Origin: Pycnopodia helianthoides
Taxonomy: Eukaryota > Echinodermata > Asteroidea > Forcipulatida > Asteriidae
Reading direction: 5' to 3'
Assembly: GCA_032158295.1 (NCBI GenBank)
Contig: CM063256.1
Coordinates: 18,707,288-18,771,287, forward strand
Length of the DNA stretch: 64,000 bases
A model generated the notes under the pieces. That model was given only the letters and a program-made list of their open reading frames with translations, ran no database searches and was not told the DNA's origin. Below are positions 45,906 to 57,740 of the stretch, in pieces. The translations under genes and the position numbers were made by a program. Each line of letters starts with the position of its first letter. Positions within the stretch are counted from its first letter, which is position 1.

Positions 45906-46209
45906 CAAAAGATCTCACCCCGCAGCAGTGCAGTTAATAAAGAGAAGTCCCCTCAATCCACTAAGCTAAAGTAGTATTCCAGGTCGATTTCCTACCTCCC
46001 GCCCAGGTAGTAGTTAATAAGCAGGACAGTTCTTTTCAGAGTTCCCTAATTCCTAAAATTACTCCGCGGTAGTAGAATAAATAGCAAGACAAGTTCTCTA
46101 AGAACAAAATTTACACAGCGAAGTAGACAATTATACACATAGTGTTACCGCAAACCGAATATACATTGATACCAATACCATGCAATGCCTTAAAACCATG
46201 TAGTGTATA

Positions 46210-46236
46210 AATAAATGCAACAACAACATCAACATC

Positions 46237-46282
<46 letters not shown>

Positions 46283-46292
46283 GCAACAACAG
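46210..46292. repeat. (CAA)n microsatellite
   Basis: CAA/CAG trinucleotide repeats, about 80 bp. Confidence 0.95.
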
Positions 46293-46779
46293 CACATACT
46301 TAACTTGATGACTACTGTGCCGGCCTTATAAACACAGTACTAAATGCAATATAATAAGCCTTCAAATTACTGTCTTCGATGTTATCAAAAAGGCTTTCTT
46401 TAAATATAAGTTTGGGTTCAAGAAGGGCCTTCACTCTAACAACAGGTTTAGTGAATACAACTTAGTTTTACTGGACAGACAGCTGATCGAGTTTTACTGT
46501 CCTGAAACAGGTGGCTAGGCCCTTACGCCCCAAATATTGTAGCTCACGCTGCGCTGGGACAAATCATTCCTATATCATATATTCCTAAGTTATTATTTTG
46601 GTCAGCTCACAATGGGATCAAGTGTTGTCAATGATCTTAACGTCCCCTGTATTAGAAATCGGGGGAAATCGGTTTTGAATGTTTTACCGTACACCCACCA
46701 ACGGCACATATTGCTGGAATATTATCCCAGCACTCAAGAAACTTTGTAAAAACTATTTAATTAACTAAATTCTTCCGCA

Positions 46780-47033
46780 TACTATCGAATCCCCATCTAA
46801 TCTCCAGGGGTATAAATGGGTACCTGCGAGGGTACAGGTTGATATTGTGTTTGAAAAAGCCTTCGGAGCGCCACTGCAGCTCGGGGCTGTATACTCCCCA
46901 GGGAGCTGAGAAAGATTACAGGAATGTTTTTGGCCCAATGACCAGGGCACTATGTAAAGCGCATTGATACTTTATTGTAAAATGCGCTATATAAGAACTA
47001 GTTATTGTTATTATTATTATTATTATTATTACT
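46780..47033 (+). repeat. SINE/LINE 3' end with GCGC tail
   Basis: A retroposon end with aagcgcattgatactttatt, aatgcgctatataagaacta and a (TTA)n tail. It resembles the tails at 42580-42672 and 54250-54312. The 5' boundary is not clear. Confidence 0.6.
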
Positions 47034-47299
47034 ACAAACGACGGTGTCCTACTGTTTACATGAAGCTAACTCCCAGACATGACTGTCACAAAAAAGCGCG
47101 CCGCCGACGGCAGAAGTGTTTCTAGTTCTTCAAAACATTGAGGTTAAGGCTTAAAAAGTGTAAACACATCAAAAATACATTTAAATGACAACTAAACACA
47201 TTATAAACAAGTTTAAATAGCATTTCCGTAAAATTGTCGCACAAGTAACTGTTTAAACATCAGGGAAGTCCACCTACTTAAGTATCTGTTTTAGAAGCA

Positions 47300-47690
47300 T
47301 GTAAACCCCGTACACTTGAGAGCTCTAATATTATAAGAACGGAGGTCCATAATTTTAACCCTAACTTGGCTATAGCTATGAATCATTTGGTAACTCTGTC
47401 AAATAAACCTTTTATAATAAACTTATACAACATAGAATTAAGATTCTTGAATAAATAATTGGGAAGGATAGAGGAGTGTTAGAATTCAAAAAATAATCTT
47501 AGACAAAATAAATGATTTAACAACAGTAAAACTACCCAACACCGTAAGATTACCTTTAGACCATCGCCCAATTAAAAGGTCGATGGAATGTAAAACCCTC
47601 TTCTAATTAATATCAACCATAATGATTGTTCAGGTTAGTTGAAAATTCGATGCCAAGAGTTTTAAACTTTTCTTGTGGGTCAATCCTAGG
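47300..47690 (+). repeat. Segment duplicated at 94-405
   Basis: Direct, diverged copy of the segment at the left edge of the window; non-coding. Confidence 0.6.
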
Positions 47691-48009
47691 CTTGTTATTT
47701 AAAACGGAAATGACACATTGCAAATGTACACTATAATTAAAAAAAAAACTATCAAAAAACCTCCTAAATGCACATTACTTCTCATTTCCTCTAAAGGACA
47801 TTCCATTTATATTAATCTATTCAGTTCAGGATGCACTTGATGATTGTGCAGACATTTAAAGCAACTATTTCTCAAATAGCATAGTGCCAGTCGTCCTAGT
47901 TTTTGTGGATGTCAAAATACACAAATAGACTGGATCTTTGGTGCTTGTTGTAAAACTCAGACCCAACTAAAAGCAGTGTTTGGGTCATGTATCTGCATAC
48001 CAGCATATC

Positions 48010-48160
48010 CGAGCCTCCCCCCGTTTTCATCCCAAAACTGGCCGAAATAAAGAAACACATTGAACCCTAGTCTACCGTGTTCAAGTAGAAGAAGGGGGGG
48101 GGGGGTTACGGCGTCTTTTTCGGAGTGACAACTGCGACTGCCTTGACAACGCTATACCCA
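48010..48160 (-). repeat. Copy of the MITE-type repeat seen at 45473
   Basis: Minus strand: caaggcagtcgcagttgtca, the actccgaaaaagacgcc block, and the end ggctcggatatgctggtatg. The 129-codon frame beginning here (48125-48514) has no support. Confidence 0.5.
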
Positions 48161-48635
48161 TCACTGTTCCGCAAACACCCCCAGATCCACCTGACCATCA
48201 ACCCCTTTCAACACACATTGCTCTTCGCCCCTCTCCAAGCTATGCATTCCCGCATCATCCTATTACCATGCCAAGCAAGCGCACCCTCAGCGGCAGAGTT
48301 GTTACACGCCCTGGTCGCCATGGTTTGTCAGATGTATCATATTATTGATGTTATAATGTTACTATCAAATGTTATTGATGACAGGACGATAATCAATGTT
48401 ACATCAAACAAGTCCTTTGTTTGTATCTATGTTTCACATAATCTAAATTGCCTTTCTAGTGTCCAGTTAAGGTTATTTCTGACATCTCTTTATTTTGTGA
48501 AGTTTCATATTTAAGTTTGCTTTTTTAAATGAATCTAAAAACCATGAATGTTACATATTATTGTTGTCTTACTTTATTTTATTATTTAATTTTTGCAACA
48601 CAATAAAGGCGACAATGCTTACCTCCAAATTCTAA

Positions 48636-48860
48636 GGTGTTCGGAGCATAGTTCGGAACACCTCTTGTTTTTGTTCGGTTTTTTAGGTGTTCGGGCTCTC
48701 CGGCCGGAACAACTCTTGTTTTGGTTCCGTTTTGAGGTGCTCGGTGCAATAGCCCGAACAACTCATTGTTTTTGTTTTTGTTTGTTTTTTTTGTTTTTTT
48801 GTAGGTGTTCGGGGCAATAGCCCGAACAACTCATTGTATGTGTTCGTTTTTTTAGTGACA
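48636..48860 (+). repeat. Minisatellite with hairpin units, about 60 bp
   Basis: Four units with aggtgttcggggcaatag-type starts and cccgaacaactc parts separated by T/G-rich spacers. Each unit can form a TTCGGG/CCCGAA hairpin. Confidence 0.75.
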
Positions 48861-49560
48861 TTTTGTTCAAACGCATGACCCAACTTTGACCTTTCCTTCT
48901 GATGCAAACAGGAAGTTCAAATATTACAAATCATATTTCCTGAACCACATGTCATGAAGTCTTAATCTATGTGCTGCTTGCTGGCTTAATACACATTTTG
49001 ACATTTCATTCGAAACATGACCCCACTTTGACCTTCCCTTCCGGTCCAAACAGGAAGTTCAAAGTATACAAATCATATCTCCTGAACAACATCTCATAAA
49101 ATCATAATCTCTGTGCTGTCTGGTAGCTTAACACACATTTTACATTTTATTCCGAAGCATGACCCCGCTTTGACTTTTCTTTCCGGTTCAAACAGGAAGT
49201 TTTAAGTTTACAAAACTGTAATATCTGTTCAAGGTTCACGCAACCTGATTTTGGCAATAGCTTTGTTAGTCTCTAAAACAGCCGTCCTTGCAAACCTCGC
49301 TAACAATCAAATGTCAGGCTTTTAATCGTGTGCTTTTATAGACTTTTGCTTAAAGTGTGTAGCTTTGAATGATTTTACTAAGAGTTATTCTAGGCCACTA
49401 CAAATAACCAAAATACATTGTATTTTCATGATAATTAACGATTAGATTGGTAAATCTTCCCCTATGGATAAAACAATGGGTTGCGCAATCAGGGCAATGT
49501 GTCTGACATTGCGCCGCAGTTTATTCCAAACCGAAGGCGAACGACTTGGTTAGTACTTAC
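48860..49560 (+). repeat. Third copy of the A-gene intronic segment
   Basis: Three satellite units of about 145 bp (aggaagttcaaa, cctgaaccacatgtcat) and then DNA collinear with 22880-23110 (aaaatacattgtattttca, attgcgccgcagttta). No A-type exon is seen next to it. The EGF exon lies 450 bp downstream. Confidence 0.65.
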
Positions 49561-50007
49561 ATGTACCCCCATTGATGTAAGTAAAGGTTTTTTAAAGGCA
49601 TTTGAATGGGATAAGTGACATACCATCTTGTACCTTACAAAATTTGACTGGCTGTTACGCTTCATTGATCAGAATGTCCATCGATCAGAATGTCCAAGAC
49701 GCTTTATTTGACACGAAGCTGTGCTAATTCTAGAATGACCGTCTTTGATTTAAATACTTGTCTTGTATTTGTTTACTTTGCTTTTTATTTTCTACGATAT
49801 GGAAATTAATGTTAAATTGAGTTGAAATTAAATTTAATCTGGTGGTTCAAACTGTACATTTTGATCACATCACGGTCCCATATCCGTTACAGGTATCCTA
49901 TAAATGCAATGATATCTGCCATTTTGTCCTTTCAACCATGAGAAAATAAGAGATAACAACATTTGTCGCTGTACTATTTTGAGTTTTTTTGTTCATTGAT
50001 TGTACAG

Positions 50008-50139
50008 AAGCAACGACGGGCTGCTATCCAATCGACCCGTGTAAAAATGGGGGTGCATGTTTAGTGAGCTCTATCAATCCTTCAGATTATGTTTGCCACT
50101 GTCCTGAATATGAGCAACCTAACTGTGAGCTGCGATCAG
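50008..50139 (+). CDS. EGF-like domain exon
   Basis: 132 nt between a good acceptor (ttgtacag) and donor (TCAG|GTAAGG), phase 1 on both sides, open throughout. It encodes one complete EGF-like module: six cysteines in the order CYPIDPC, KNGGAC, then YVCHC and QPNC, with the classic CKNGG/C and CxC spacing. A calcium-binding signature is not evident. Symmetric phase-1 EGF exons are the standard shuffled unit of extracellular animal proteins. No neighbouring exons of the same gene are identified; signal exon B3 (38741) is a candidate first exon on phase and strand alone. Confidence 0.85.
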
Positions 50140-50199
50140 GTAAGGACATTTTGTTCTTCTCAGTCGTATATGGTTTTTATATTTTCCCCAAAGAGGGAT

Positions 50200-51755
50200 T
50201 ATAATCTAACCTCTTAAAAGCCACCAAAATCAAAAATAAGGAAACAATGTTTAGTGAAGGCTGCTTATAATTGCCTTTACCCGATGGAAGAAGAACCTGT
50301 TTTTATGATAGTGTAACGCAGGAAAATATTGAGGGTTATTATGTGTCTTTCTCAACTTCCTGGGTTAGCGTAAACTGTTTGTAAGCGTGGGCCGGAGCAA
50401 CTTTTCAAACTAAGCAACTTTTAAAAGTAAAAGTGATAACCTTGAAATTTCAAAATGGGCTAACATGCACGCTATACACATCATTACATACGATTTGCGA
50501 TCCATGCTTGCAGCTGCAGCTCAAGCATGATAGCGTGTGTGTTATCTCGCTAGTTTGCGATCCAGTTGTTTAAAGGGACACACCGGCTTACTGTTTACCT
50601 AATTTAGTGATGTTGAATCACAGACAATAATTTTTCGATGGTTGTTGTAAAAAAAAATCATCAAAATGTCACGTAATTAACGAAAAATGTGAAAAAAACA
50701 AAACGCGGTCAAAGGTCAGCGTATACGCTTTTCCAGCCGTTGCAACTGTCAAGTTTACGTGACATTGTTTTAAGTAGACTAGTGATCTGTTTATTTATTA
50801 ATTATAACAATGGCGAGGCATAAAGATCCAGTCTTCATATCCATCAAGCACAAATTCATGTCTAATTAAAAAAAACGACATAAACACAGTCCGATCCACA
50901 CCGTGCAGCTTTTCGTCGTCGTCCCGCCGCGTGTGAAGCGCAGGCATCGCGTAACGTGACAATAGTTAGGGGATTAATAGCTAGGGCTACAGACTACAGA
51001 CCTTCGTTTTTAGAAAAATGCTCAAAAACGGCAAAATTTGATGGTTTCTTTTATTAACCAATCTTCTCCATTTCAGGAAGACCTTTAGAATCATGTTTTA
51101 GTCTATTTTGTAGCCCGAATAGCCCAACGAAGCCGGTGTGTACCTTTAAAAATCTTTATTTGCTTTAAAAATTGAGTCTTTCAATTGTTCGTGACGTTTC
51201 GGTGACAAACATTAATTTAATAATTTCTTATCCATGGGTTTTGGGGAAAAAATTGTTGTTTTGAGCTAATTTATGTTAACCTTTTAAGCCATTTTGAAAT
51301 TTCAAGTTTATGGCAACCCCCTTTGTTTTTAAAAGTTGCTTCAATTGAATCTGCCATGTCAGAAAACATATTAGTAGACACTAAAATCATTAGAATCGGA
51401 TAATGTTAACTGTTGGTGAATTTGACTGCCAGTCAAAAGTGCGGTTGACCTTTAAACATTTTTGACCAAAGCGCCCTCATTTAAGGTCGGAGGTATAACA
51501 ACTATACATTTTTGGAATCCTCGTGACTAGACGGGTTATTTGATATGCAAATCGACACAATTGGAATATATTTAAATGTTGACCCCTGTATGACCTTTAT
51601 TGACCCCTCCCGGAAATGCCTGACATTTTTAAGGGGGCAGCCCAAGTAAAAATTGATCGGTATTCATCAGGGAACACACAACAAAAAAATTCATACCGTT
51701 GTTCCCAGAATTTGGTCACGGGACCTACAGGCTGGTCTCCTACTACAATACCTTT
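50200..51755. other. Intergenic or intronic DNA, no exon recognised
   Basis: AT-rich, with no repeat matched elsewhere in the window. If the EGF exon belongs to a longer gene, this would be its intron. Confidence 0.5.
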
Positions 51756-51761
51756 AAAGGC

Positions 51762-52122
51762 CCTGTACACTATTGGTAAGATCGAAAAACACAATTGTTC
51801 ACAGATTCAAACATAACTTACATGATTTAAAGTAAGTAATGGTAGAAAGGGTTCCTTAAAATACTTCTGCCTAAGATGCTATCGTTTCTGAGAAATGAAT
51901 AAAAAAATAGTTTTCATCGCGCGCGATAATAAACTCGATGTTTGAAAAACAGAAAACACATAAAGTCTCTTTTCACTATTTTCTCGTGACCTCGATGACC
52001 AATTGAGCTCAAATTTTCACAGGTTTGTTATTTCATGTATATGGTTAATCACACAAAACATGAACTTTGTTTGCGACTGTTTTGTCAGCTCTACCAATCC
52101 TGTATAATACCTTTAAACATGG
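51762..52122 (-). mobile_element. MITE of the TTAAAGG family
   Basis: Inverted relative to 62978-63343. It starts TTTAAAGGCCCTGTACAC and ends TGTATAATACCTTTAAA. The centre carries tatcgcgcgcgata-type palindrome bases. Confidence 0.8.
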
Positions 52123-52139
52123 TCCGTTTTGGGGCAGAT

Positions 52140-53520
52140 TTGACCCGAACAATTTCTGCTTTCCCAATTTTGTTCTGAAAAAATTACATGAACATTTTCA
52201 AATAGTCTATTCGGCATTCTTGTGATCACGATGAGGCCTTACTGTTGTTGAATGTCCATTGATTACACCTGCATTACATTCAATGGCTTTGCAAGTCAGA
52301 ATAAAATAACAATCAGCGAATTTGCAAACAAGTTAAACTTTGGTGTTGCCCTGAACGTTTTTAACACAGTGTCACATTTTTACACATTGCTTTGACTCAT
52401 AAGTTTCAGAACTGTACCTACTCTGGCTCTGAGATATCCGTTTTGAAGCATTGTTGAACAAACATTGTCCTGCTGATACCTTCCCATGTCCTGGAAAATA
52501 AAAGGAAGAACTTATTTCTCAGATCTGGATTTGTTAAGCTGTTGGACGTGACTACTGCTACTTGTGGGTACAACCATGAGTTGTGTAAATCTCTCTAAAC
52601 TGTATACTTCAAACATAGGACACAATGACACACAAAAATGTTCACTTACTATATAGAATGTACAAGGATAATGCCTGTTTTACAAGCATGGTGGGTGCTA
52701 TCTCACAATGACCTCTGCTAAGCATACCACTGCGAGGAGTCACAAAAAAGCATGTCGAATGACATATCCTATACCACTGGCGACTCAACTATACATTATC
52801 ACAAAGACAATCTTATTGAGTATGCAAGTGTCTGATATAAAAATGAAACTCACCTTCAAAAACATCTTTAGCTGAGGTAAGCCCGAATCTTCCATGAAGT
52901 GTAAGTTTACCTTTTGGTTTGTACAAGGATAATGCCTGTATTACAAGCATGGTGGGTGCTATCTCACAATGACCGCCATGATGCCAATAGACTGTTGTGT
53001 ATGTGCACGCACAAACATGACCCGAATGTTACCAAGTATTGGTGGTAAAAAACAACGCCTTTTCCCTAACTGAGATTTTCGATAAAAGAGTGTACCCTAC
53101 AATGGGGCAATAACAAAAATCATGCTAACAAATTGTTATAGTTAACCATTTCTTGCGTAGCGTAACAAATGCTCAACTTTAATGACTGTCAGATAAATAC
53201 CTATTTTTGTTTGCCCCAATATATAAACCAACAAATGCGTTATTAGTTTTACCTAACAATTAGTTGCCAAATGTTTTTACAATGTAGCAACGACCACAGT
53301 AACAACAAAAGTAACTTAAAGGTTTAAATTTTTGAAAATAAAAAAAATGCAAAACTTTAAACTTGCTGAGAGAGGAGAGAAATAACGTTATTTATCGCTT
53401 GATTACAGAATTAAACAGATAGATTGAGTTAGGGAAAAAAAAAGATTTACGAAATAGAAGTAAGGTTTTTGTGGTGGGCGGAGTCTAGTCCCAGAGCGAT
53501 TAAGAGATAAGCATTTCAAA
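52140..53520. other. Unassigned DNA with an interspersed 54-bp repeat
   Basis: A 54-bp segment (gtacaaggataatgcctgt, then acaagcatggtgggtgctat) occurs at 52659-52712 and 52922-52975, nearly identical, 263 bp apart. The word gaagtgtaagtttacctttt at 52899 recurs at 55769, suggesting shared repeat edges. No gene is seen. Confidence 0.55.
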
Positions 53521-53529
53521 AATAAGCAT

Positions 53530-54312
53530 TTCAAAAATAAGCAATGACGGTGTAAGAGTTGGATCCTCCAATATGAAACCCTCTGTTACAGCAAGGAATT
53601 TAGGAGTATACTTCGATACTAATTTGAACATGGAAACACAGTCAGAAATATATGCAAATCGACATATTATCTTCTATACAATCTCAGACGTATCCGCAAA
53701 TATTTTGATCAAGAAAGTATGAAATTGGTTGTACATGCTCTCATCACAAGTAAGCTTGATTATTGTAATAGGTTGCTGTTTGGAATGCCTGATTCTCTGA
53801 TAGCTAGGTTACAAAAAGTCCAAAATGCATGTGCAAGACTTGTATATCGTCGGTCAAAATTCACTTCAACCGCACCTCTTCTGAGAGAGCTCCACTGGTT
53901 GCCAATCCGTCAAAGAATTTCATTCAAACTGTTGCCAATTGTGTATAAATCATTGAGTGGTCAAGCTCCTAGTTACATAACATAATTACTTCAACTCAAA
54001 GTCCAGTCACACAGTCGTAGCCTGCGCAGTTCCAGAGATAAGTTATTGTTCCAGGTTCCCCATGGCAAAACTAAAGTAACTCTCGGGGACCGTGTGTTTG
54101 CCATTGCTGCCCCCAAAATGTAGAATAGCTTGCCAATAGAAATACGAAGCTCTCCATCTCTCAATGTCTTCAAATCAAATTAAAAACATATTTGTTCAAT
54201 TGAGAGATTCAATTTTGCATAATTTAGTTACAAAGGGAGCTCTGAACCAGCGCAGCTGAATATATTTTGAATAAAAGCTGCGCTATATACATTTATTATT
54301 ATTATTATTATT
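53530..54312 (+). mobile_element. CR1/L2-like LINE 3' fragment
   Basis: Encodes the C-terminal RT part: ARNLGVYFDTNLNM-like start, YLLYNLRRI and LVVHALITSKLDYCNRLLFG, LQKVQNACARLVY and LRELHWLPIRQRI. These motifs are typical of CR1/L2/jockey-type LINEs. It has frameshifts and stops (after APSYIT). The tail is gctgcgctatatacattt then (ATT)n. It is another family than 44239-44962. Confidence 0.8.
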
Positions 54313-54509
54313 ATACGTAGAAAAAAAGTGGGTGGGTCTGGTCCTTCATTAACTTGGCAAGCATTTGTCTTTCATACCCTATATCCCAGGATGTGTGGCC
54401 TCCTGATTGGCCATCTCTCCTGCTATCAGAGTTGTTATGTATATTTAGGTTGTGAATAAATAAATATCCGTACACACGAGAGAATCAAGTCTGAGGACGT
54501 GAGTTACAG

Positions 54510-55320
54510 CGTGTGAAAGCCAATAATTTATGCGAAGGGGGGGGGGGGTGGTTGCGTGGCTGGTGCAGAGAAATAACCGCGATCTCAGACTTGAAATCTA
54601 GCCTAGCCGTGGTTAAAACTAACGACTCCCTCGTTGATCCTCGGAGCAGTCTATTTCCCCTCGACGACGACAGCGACCATAAGCAGCGTCTGGCATTGGA
54701 CCTTTCCCTTGAAATATGCTAATTACATTCACGCATGCGCACAGGCACTATTGGTAGGCAAACGCCGTGCGTAGAGTTGTGCACTAGTCAGACGCACAAG
54801 CGCGTGTGCGTGACGCCACCATCAGCCCTGTAGATGGATTGCAATTCGCGTCATTGATTACCATCTTTGATGAATTGTGCACGCGTGAAGAGCTCTCATT
54901 GGCTGAGAGTCGTGCGTAGCGCATACATGCGTGCACTTTTCCATCGTTTTACATCAAACATGGCGGTCAATAACGCGTATTGCAATCCATCTAAAGACCC
55001 ATTGCATGTGATTTCACACTCTCAAAAAGGAGGAAGATCATTGGACGATGGCTGTTCTCTGTGCGTAAAAACGTGCGCGTGACCTCAGCGTATATGTAAC
55101 GTCTCGCATTATGCAAGGGGAGCTTTTGGTTTTTATAACACCCCTTACAATTATTCTGCCTTTTGATTGGTTAAGAGTGCGTCATATGATATGTCTTAGT
55201 TTTACTAGAAACCGCGCGTGAACCGCGCGGTACTATCACACGGCCGCCGATGTACTATCACATGGCAACCGATGTACTATCACATGGCAACCAATGTACT
55301 ATACCCATAGCAACAGCAGC
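54510..55320. other. GC-richer fold-back and tandem-repeat DNA
   Basis: Contains poly-G (54538-54549), an inverted repeat (54832-54872 with 54948-54992, words agatggattgcaat and its complement), and four tandem units of about 22 bp at 55225-55312 (cgatgtactatcacatggca). These look like non-autonomous element debris; no gene. Confidence 0.55.
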
Positions 55321-55362
55321 TTCATGGTACCTAGACGTCTTTTGTACGGGGTGTTATAAAAC

Positions 55363-55480
55363 AAATATCGACTGCTTTTACTCGTGCTAATGTTAAAACT
55401 ACGACGCCCTCGGTGATTCCCGGCGTAATCACCGAGGGCGTCGTAGTTTTAACCACAGCACTCGAAGCAGTCAATATTTG
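55363..55480. repeat. Long hairpin, 53-56-bp arms
   Basis: Arms 55363-55418 and 55427-55480 with an 8-base loop region. The inner 25 or so bp (ttaaaactacgacgccctcg and onward) pair perfectly and the outer part with mismatches. Probably a MITE remnant. Confidence 0.8.
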
Positions 55481-55640
55481 TATAATATAGACCCCTTACA
55501 CAACACAGAACGCGCCTCCGAACAATGCGCGTAATTTTGGGTGTCAACTCTCTTCTGTGCATGTTTGTATACGATTTTGACACCCAAAATGACACCCAGG
55601 ATGGGCACATGTGGTTACGCTGCGCGTTGTCCAAGGGGTC

Positions 55641-55942
55641 TATAGACCTTTCTTTTGTTTAGAAACATTGACCACCATTTTGTATGGAAGGCCTTGAGTA
55701 ACTAAAACGTATAAAACTGGCTTGGCAAAAATTTGCAATTTTTAGCAAAACATTGCAACTTTTTTATGAAGTGTAAGTTTACCTTTTGGTTTGGATAGTC
55801 AAGTTTGTTTATCAGTAACATGGGTATTAAGTTGATATCATTATTGGTCAAGTTAATAAGAAACTATTGTACTTTTTGCAGTGAAGGTCGCCCATACTTT
55901 TGCCAAACTCGCAGCTGTGACGTTGCAAAAGAAAGGTCTATA
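55641..55942. mobile_element. Short MITE with TATAGACCTTTCTTTTG ends
   Basis: The ends TATAGACCTTTCTTTTG and CAAAAGAAAGGTCTATA are a perfect 17-bp inverted pair with TA at the outer edges. This would fit a TA target (Tc1/mariner-like), but it is not proven. The body is non-coding. Confidence 0.7.
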
Positions 55943-57740
55943 AAAATATTTTAAATATTAAAAGGCGCGATGTTCAGCGTCTGGCGATTAACTCCCAAAA
56001 TAGTGTTTATAGCCGCATGTGACGTAGCGCTTCAACTGCGCCCCATATCGAACGAGGCCGAAGCATAGATATTATGAATATTATACACATTGTCCCTCTT
56101 TTGGTCACTCACGGGCCCGAATGGATAGACGTGCTCTAATGACCGAATCATGACAGTCCATATGCATTTTATAACACACCTAGGTTACTTTTGTATATTA
56201 AAGATGAGCCTGACAAACCTCCTAATGGCGCTGTAACCCGCAACCTCGTTCCCAGTGGTGTACGATCTCGCCGGGCGCCATGTTATTTTCTTTCCAGAAT
56301 GCATGGCTCAATCATAACCCCTGGAAGTGTGACTTTGAAATATCCAAATATAAGGGATATTTTAATTAGTCCTGTGGTTGATCCATTCTGTGTTAGGCGT
56401 CAACCGCGTACAGGATAGATGCGCTGGTAGAATGCTAGTCTTGGTTAAGACTCTCCTGTTGTTTATTATCTTGAAAACTCTCCACTAGAGGGCGCTATCA
56501 ACCACGAACCGCTGTCGCCCCGAGAACCGCTATCACAGGAGAGTCTTGGCACTTTCGTAAAATCTCCCCCCAAAATCGGGGGGAAACATACTGGGCATGC
56601 GCAAGCTTCCCGTAGTCAATTCGCATTATAAAACTTACGCACGCGCGCTAGCAAAAAAAAGTGGTGCATCTGAATAGACTGGTGGAAAAGTTTATGCACA
56701 ATGTTTTACTGGCTAGAAGTTTTTGAGCATGCAATGCACCATTTGTAAACGTGATAAAATGGAGGCTCGGCGGCTGTCTTGTCGTTGGTGTCTTATCTGT
56801 AATAAAGAATTAGTGACATGTAAAAAGTATTTCTCTATCAAAGACACAAGTGTTAAAGTCAAGCGTGACCCTCTTTTTTGCCGCTATTATTCAGCATTTT
56901 AGGAGAAACTTCTCACAACGCTTCGCAGTATATTTGCGAACAATGTGACAGTAAACTTAACAAAGTTCGGGCAAGTCAAATTATTCAGGACCAAGTCAGG
57001 GAACAGTATTTCGCGACAAAGGCACTAAAACATGACCGGCGTCATCAATCACCAGTGAAGGCATCAACACCAAAAGGGGAGCAAACCAGTAAGAGTAAGA
57101 CAAAGAGGAAAGCTGTTCAGTCACCTGGAACACCCTCAACCCGAAAAGTAAGTAACTTCTAAGTTCTAGATAGTAAATAAGCTCGATCGCTGTCATAATT
57201 AGCATGAATAGTCAGTTAGTACAGTACTGGTAGCGTACAACTTTACCTACCTAGTTCACAAAAGTTTACCTAGCCTCATATCATACCGTTGTTCTACCAT
57301 GTTTTTTTTTTAATGGTGTTTTAATCTGCCAATCTCTCACTATTTCACAAGCCTCACTAGTATAAACTAAAGTAATTAACTTAATTAATGTTTATTTATT
57401 TTTTATTTTTGCTTTATAGCCACTGTAGAAGTGACTCACTTTTGAGGAGAGTGATGCCACCAATCTGGTAAAAGCCGAGGTAAGGGAAATAATTGTTCAG
57501 AATGTGTACAAATTTTTTTTTTTTTTTAAAGAAAGCTGTAACTTATGATAATTCAATGTTAATAGTAATACTATGCATTTGACCTCTAACAATTTCCAAG
57601 CATAAATCAACACGCAGTGCAGAAGCTCAATTCTTTTGGCCCACTAGAATATTTATTTATAAATCTTGTTTTTGTGTTCGTGTATTTTGTATCATCTACA
57701 GGTAGTTATACAGTACCAAAATCATGCCCAGAATAGACTG

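Noticed and set aside
48125..48514. 129-codon plus-strand frame
   Set aside because: Begins in a repeat, no domain, no splice signals, composition typical of chance.
48636..48860. CRISPR-like array
   Set aside because: Few units, unequal spacers, eukaryotic context; a minisatellite explains it.
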